Shown: positions 34,116 through 35,874 of the stretch, in pieces
Layout of the letters: each line of letters begins with the position of its first letter
Numbering within the stretch: the stretch's first letter is position 1
DNA from: a virus
Direction: 5' to 3' (one strand)
Virus record (IMG/VR): IMGVR_UViG_3300046332_000143
Location: 1-35,874 of that record
DNA: 35,874 bases
Notes under the pieces: generated by a model
What the model saw: only the letters and a program-made list of their open reading frames with translations
Database searches by the model: none
What the model was told of the DNA's origin: nothing
Made by a program: the position numbers and the translations under genes

Positions 34116-35874
34116 TTAACTAGTTCTTCTTCTAAGGTCTAGGGCTGGATTAGGTAAACTTTCTTTTTTAGAAGCGTTAGGCATGCCATATGCTGGCGCA
34201 TCTACTTCAGATTTAGATTTATCACCAGTCCCAGATTTATTAGATATAAGTCCATGTATTTTACTAAGAACATCCAACATTTGTTTTTGAACATTCAAAG
34301 ACTCACCTAGATTATTATTCACAGTATTAAGATCCATATTGGTATTTTTACCAATGTCTACAACAGGTTGTGAAGTTGCTTGTAGATCAGGAGCTCTTTG
34401 TAAATCTGCAAAAGATTTTTTCTTAGGTACGTCTTCTTTATAGGCAACAGGTTGTATGTTGTTATCAGAACCGCCAGGTAAACTGACAGGTACATTTCCA
34501 CTAGATGGAGTAGTTGTTACATTTTTACTATTGCTAGCAAGCATAGTTTTAACCTTACCACCAGCAGTTTGTACTTTCTTTTTAAATAGTTCGCGGATCT
34601 CCGCTATAGTTCTAGGTCTACGACCGTCATAGAAGATTTCTTTATTAGCAGAAGCTGCTTTAGGAAACATCTGTGACCCAGGTACGTTATCGTTAGCTGT
34701 CAGAAACTTAGTAGCTCCTTGAGCTCCTAGTACATGTGCTAGATATAGATCTAAATCATCAGGATTGTCTTTAACCTTACTCAGTATGTTCATACTGTTT
34801 TTGGTGTATTCAGCGGCTAATAAACTACTAGCTACTGGATCCATGGGACTAGCATCTGATGCAAGATTATGTTTTTTACCAAACTTCTGCAATTGTTCTT
34901 GCCAAGTATCTTTGGTAAATTGAAACAAACCTGATGCTGAGGATGTTCCGCTTCTAGCATTAGGATTCATGCTTGATTCTAATGTAGCAAAAGTTTTTAA
35001 CAAGTTAGGATCTATTCCTACCTTTGCAGCTGCCTTTGCTATAATACTACCTATATCACCAGTTGCATTAGTACCGACACCAGTAACTTTACCATCTTCA
35101 CTAGAGGTTATGTTACCCATGGCATCAGTATTTACATTCTTAGTGAGTATTTCTGATGTAGGTGCTTTTGCTGCTTTGATGGATCTTTCATTAACAGCAG
35201 TAGAACTACCGCCTGTAAAATTACCCATAGCGTCATAAGTACTACCAGCATCTGTACCTGTGCTATAATTGTCAGTATATTTAGTAGGTTTAGGAACAGC
35301 CATAGCTTTACTAGCTAAATCTACATCATTCTTACTGAGTTGATTATTAATAGTACCGCTAGCTGTTGCATCTAAAAGAGCTTTGGCCATGGTATAATCT
35401 CTGCCTTTGATACTCTTAGAATCCAAAGTGCCTAAACCACCACCACCTCTGCCTAATCCATACTCTATCAGTTTAGCTGCTGTGTTTGGATTATCTTTAG
35501 ATTCTTGCAAAGACAACTGAACACCGGCTGGTTCAAAATGCCAAGGTTCTGATCCAACAGGACGTGTAAAGCCATATTTTTTCATCAGACCCATTTTATC
35601 TAGTTCGCCTAAGACACCTCTATCAGAGTCAAGAGCTAAACCAAATTCATGCATTGAGCTTCCAGGGGGAGCAGACTTGTTAGGATATTTTTTATGTATA
35701 GCAGCTTGTTGTTCAAAAGAACGGTGGCCGTCGTTAAGAGGAATAGTCTTACCTGTTAACTCACCATATTCTTGAGCCATAGCTAAAAGATTCTTACGCA
35801 CTAACGGATGGATGTTTTGAATATCCACACCAGCTTTAAGACTTAGATATTGAGCACCTGAACTACCATCACGC
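34116..35874 (-). CDS. Bifunctional M15 peptidase / lytic transglycosylase, tail-associated (5' end outside window)
   Basis: At least 570 residues. The N-terminal domain has the M15 zinc peptidase ligands: SSMHEFGLALDSD (H60, D67 counted from GTG 35828) and EPWHFEP (H97). A lytic-transglycosylase (SLT-like) domain follows at about 255-390, with LESSMNPNA carrying the catalytic glutamate, SASGLFQFTKDTW, and YLAHVLGAQGATKF. Low-complexity linkers surround it. Together the domains cut peptide cross-links and glycan strands of the cell wall, as expected of a virion enzyme that opens the wall during DNA injection. The frame remains open upstream of GTG 35828 to the window edge (GSSGAQYLSLKAG before VDIQNIHP), so the real start is probably beyond position 35874. 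Confidence 0.85.
   Translation of the reverse strand, partial: RDGSSGAQYLSLKAGVDIQNIHPLVRKNLLAMAQEYGELTGKTIPLNDGHRSFEQQAAIHKKYPNKSAPPGSSMHEFGLALDSDRGVLGELDKMGLMKKYGFTRPVGSEPWHFEPAGVQLSLQESKDNPNTAAKLIEYGLGRGGGGLGTLDSKSIKGRDYTMAKALLDATASGTINNQLSKNDVDLASKAMAVPKPTKYTDNYSTGTDAGSTYDAMGNFTGGSSTAVNERSIKAAKAPTSEILTKNVNTDAMGNITSSEDGKVTGVGTNATGDIGSIIAKAAAKVGIDPNLLKTFATLESSMNPNARSGTSSASGLFQFTKDTWQEQLQKFGKKHNLASDASPMDPVASSLLAAEYTKNSMNILSKVKDNPDDLDLYLAHVLGAQGATKFLTANDNVPGSQMFPKAASANKEIFYDGRRPRTIAEIRELFKKKVQTAGGKVKTMLASNSKNVTTTPSSGNVPVSLPGGSDNNIQPVAYKEDVPKKKSFADLQRAPDLQATSQPVVDIGKNTNMDLNTVNNNLGESLNVQKQMLDVLSKIHGLISNKSGTGDKSKSEVDAPAYGMPNASKKESLPNPALDLRRRTS

Overview
The window reads as part of the genome of a large (jumbo) contractile-tailed phage of a Gram-negative host. 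It is AT-rich, densely coded on both strands, and mixes virion genes (a portal candidate, several large structural proteins, a baseplate spike, a tail fibre, a tail-associated murein hydrolase) with DNA and RNA metabolism genes (RuvC-like resolvase, SbcC/Rad50-like ATPase, RNase H, RecA-fold ATPase, and a protein resembling the C-terminus of an RNA polymerase beta subunit). The Gram-negative host is inferred from a nested inner-membrane/outer-membrane spanin pair with a lipobox. The portal and the beta-like protein suggest a phiKZ-like giant phage, but that assignment rests on remembered family patterns and no search was run.

Layout. 1-51: tail end of a plus-strand gene and its terminator. 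101-1000: plus-strand cassette 1 (an unknown protein plus a small membrane protein). 1002-3659 minus: portal candidate. 3683-6721 plus: two probable virion proteins. 6816-10093 plus: RuvC-like resolvase, Rz/Rz1-type spanins, an unknown protein, a CYTH-like protein and a one-TM protein. 10155-11411 minus: probable virion protein. 11457-14113 plus: tail fibre and a small companion. 14170-15021 minus: baseplate spike. 15112-17595 plus: SbcC-like ATPase. 17599-18095: cassette 2 (a GC-rich gene). 18098-20028 minus: two probable virion proteins. 20061-22354 plus: a TM protein, an RNase H fusion and an unknown protein. 22419-23273 minus: unknown. 23379-26548 plus: RecA-fold ATPase, small unknown, RNAP-beta-like protein, unknown. 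26587-26979 minus: unknown. 27056-29637 plus: an operon of four genes, one with an internal duplication and one with a NADAR-like pattern. 29710-30726 plus: probable virion protein. 30767-31877: cassette 3 (a MORN-like repeat gene broken by an in-frame TGA). 31878-35874 minus: a large virion protein and a bifunctional M15 peptidase/transglycosylase that runs off the right edge.

The most distinctive signal is not a single gene. Three plus-strand cassettes, each wedged in front of a minus-strand virion gene, share the same promoter-like block (YCTTGT, 17 nt, YATACT), the same roughly 65-70-nt leader with a 16-nt hairpin whose closing base pair covaries, a strong ribosome binding site, and a U-tract terminator with the same CTAACAA loop. 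Their cargo proteins are unrelated to one another and at least one is clearly GC-richer than the genome. They look like interchangeable accessory cassettes, possibly early host-takeover or counter-defence genes. The rest of the genome uses a second hairpin type at gene ends: long, near-perfect stems, mostly with little or no U-tract, each with a different stem sequence.

Several start sites were corrected from ribosome binding sites: 195, 659, 3659 (minus), 11411 (minus), 24850 and 29710. There is no gene-free stretch longer than 300 bases, and I saw no tRNA, CRISPR array or insertion sequence.
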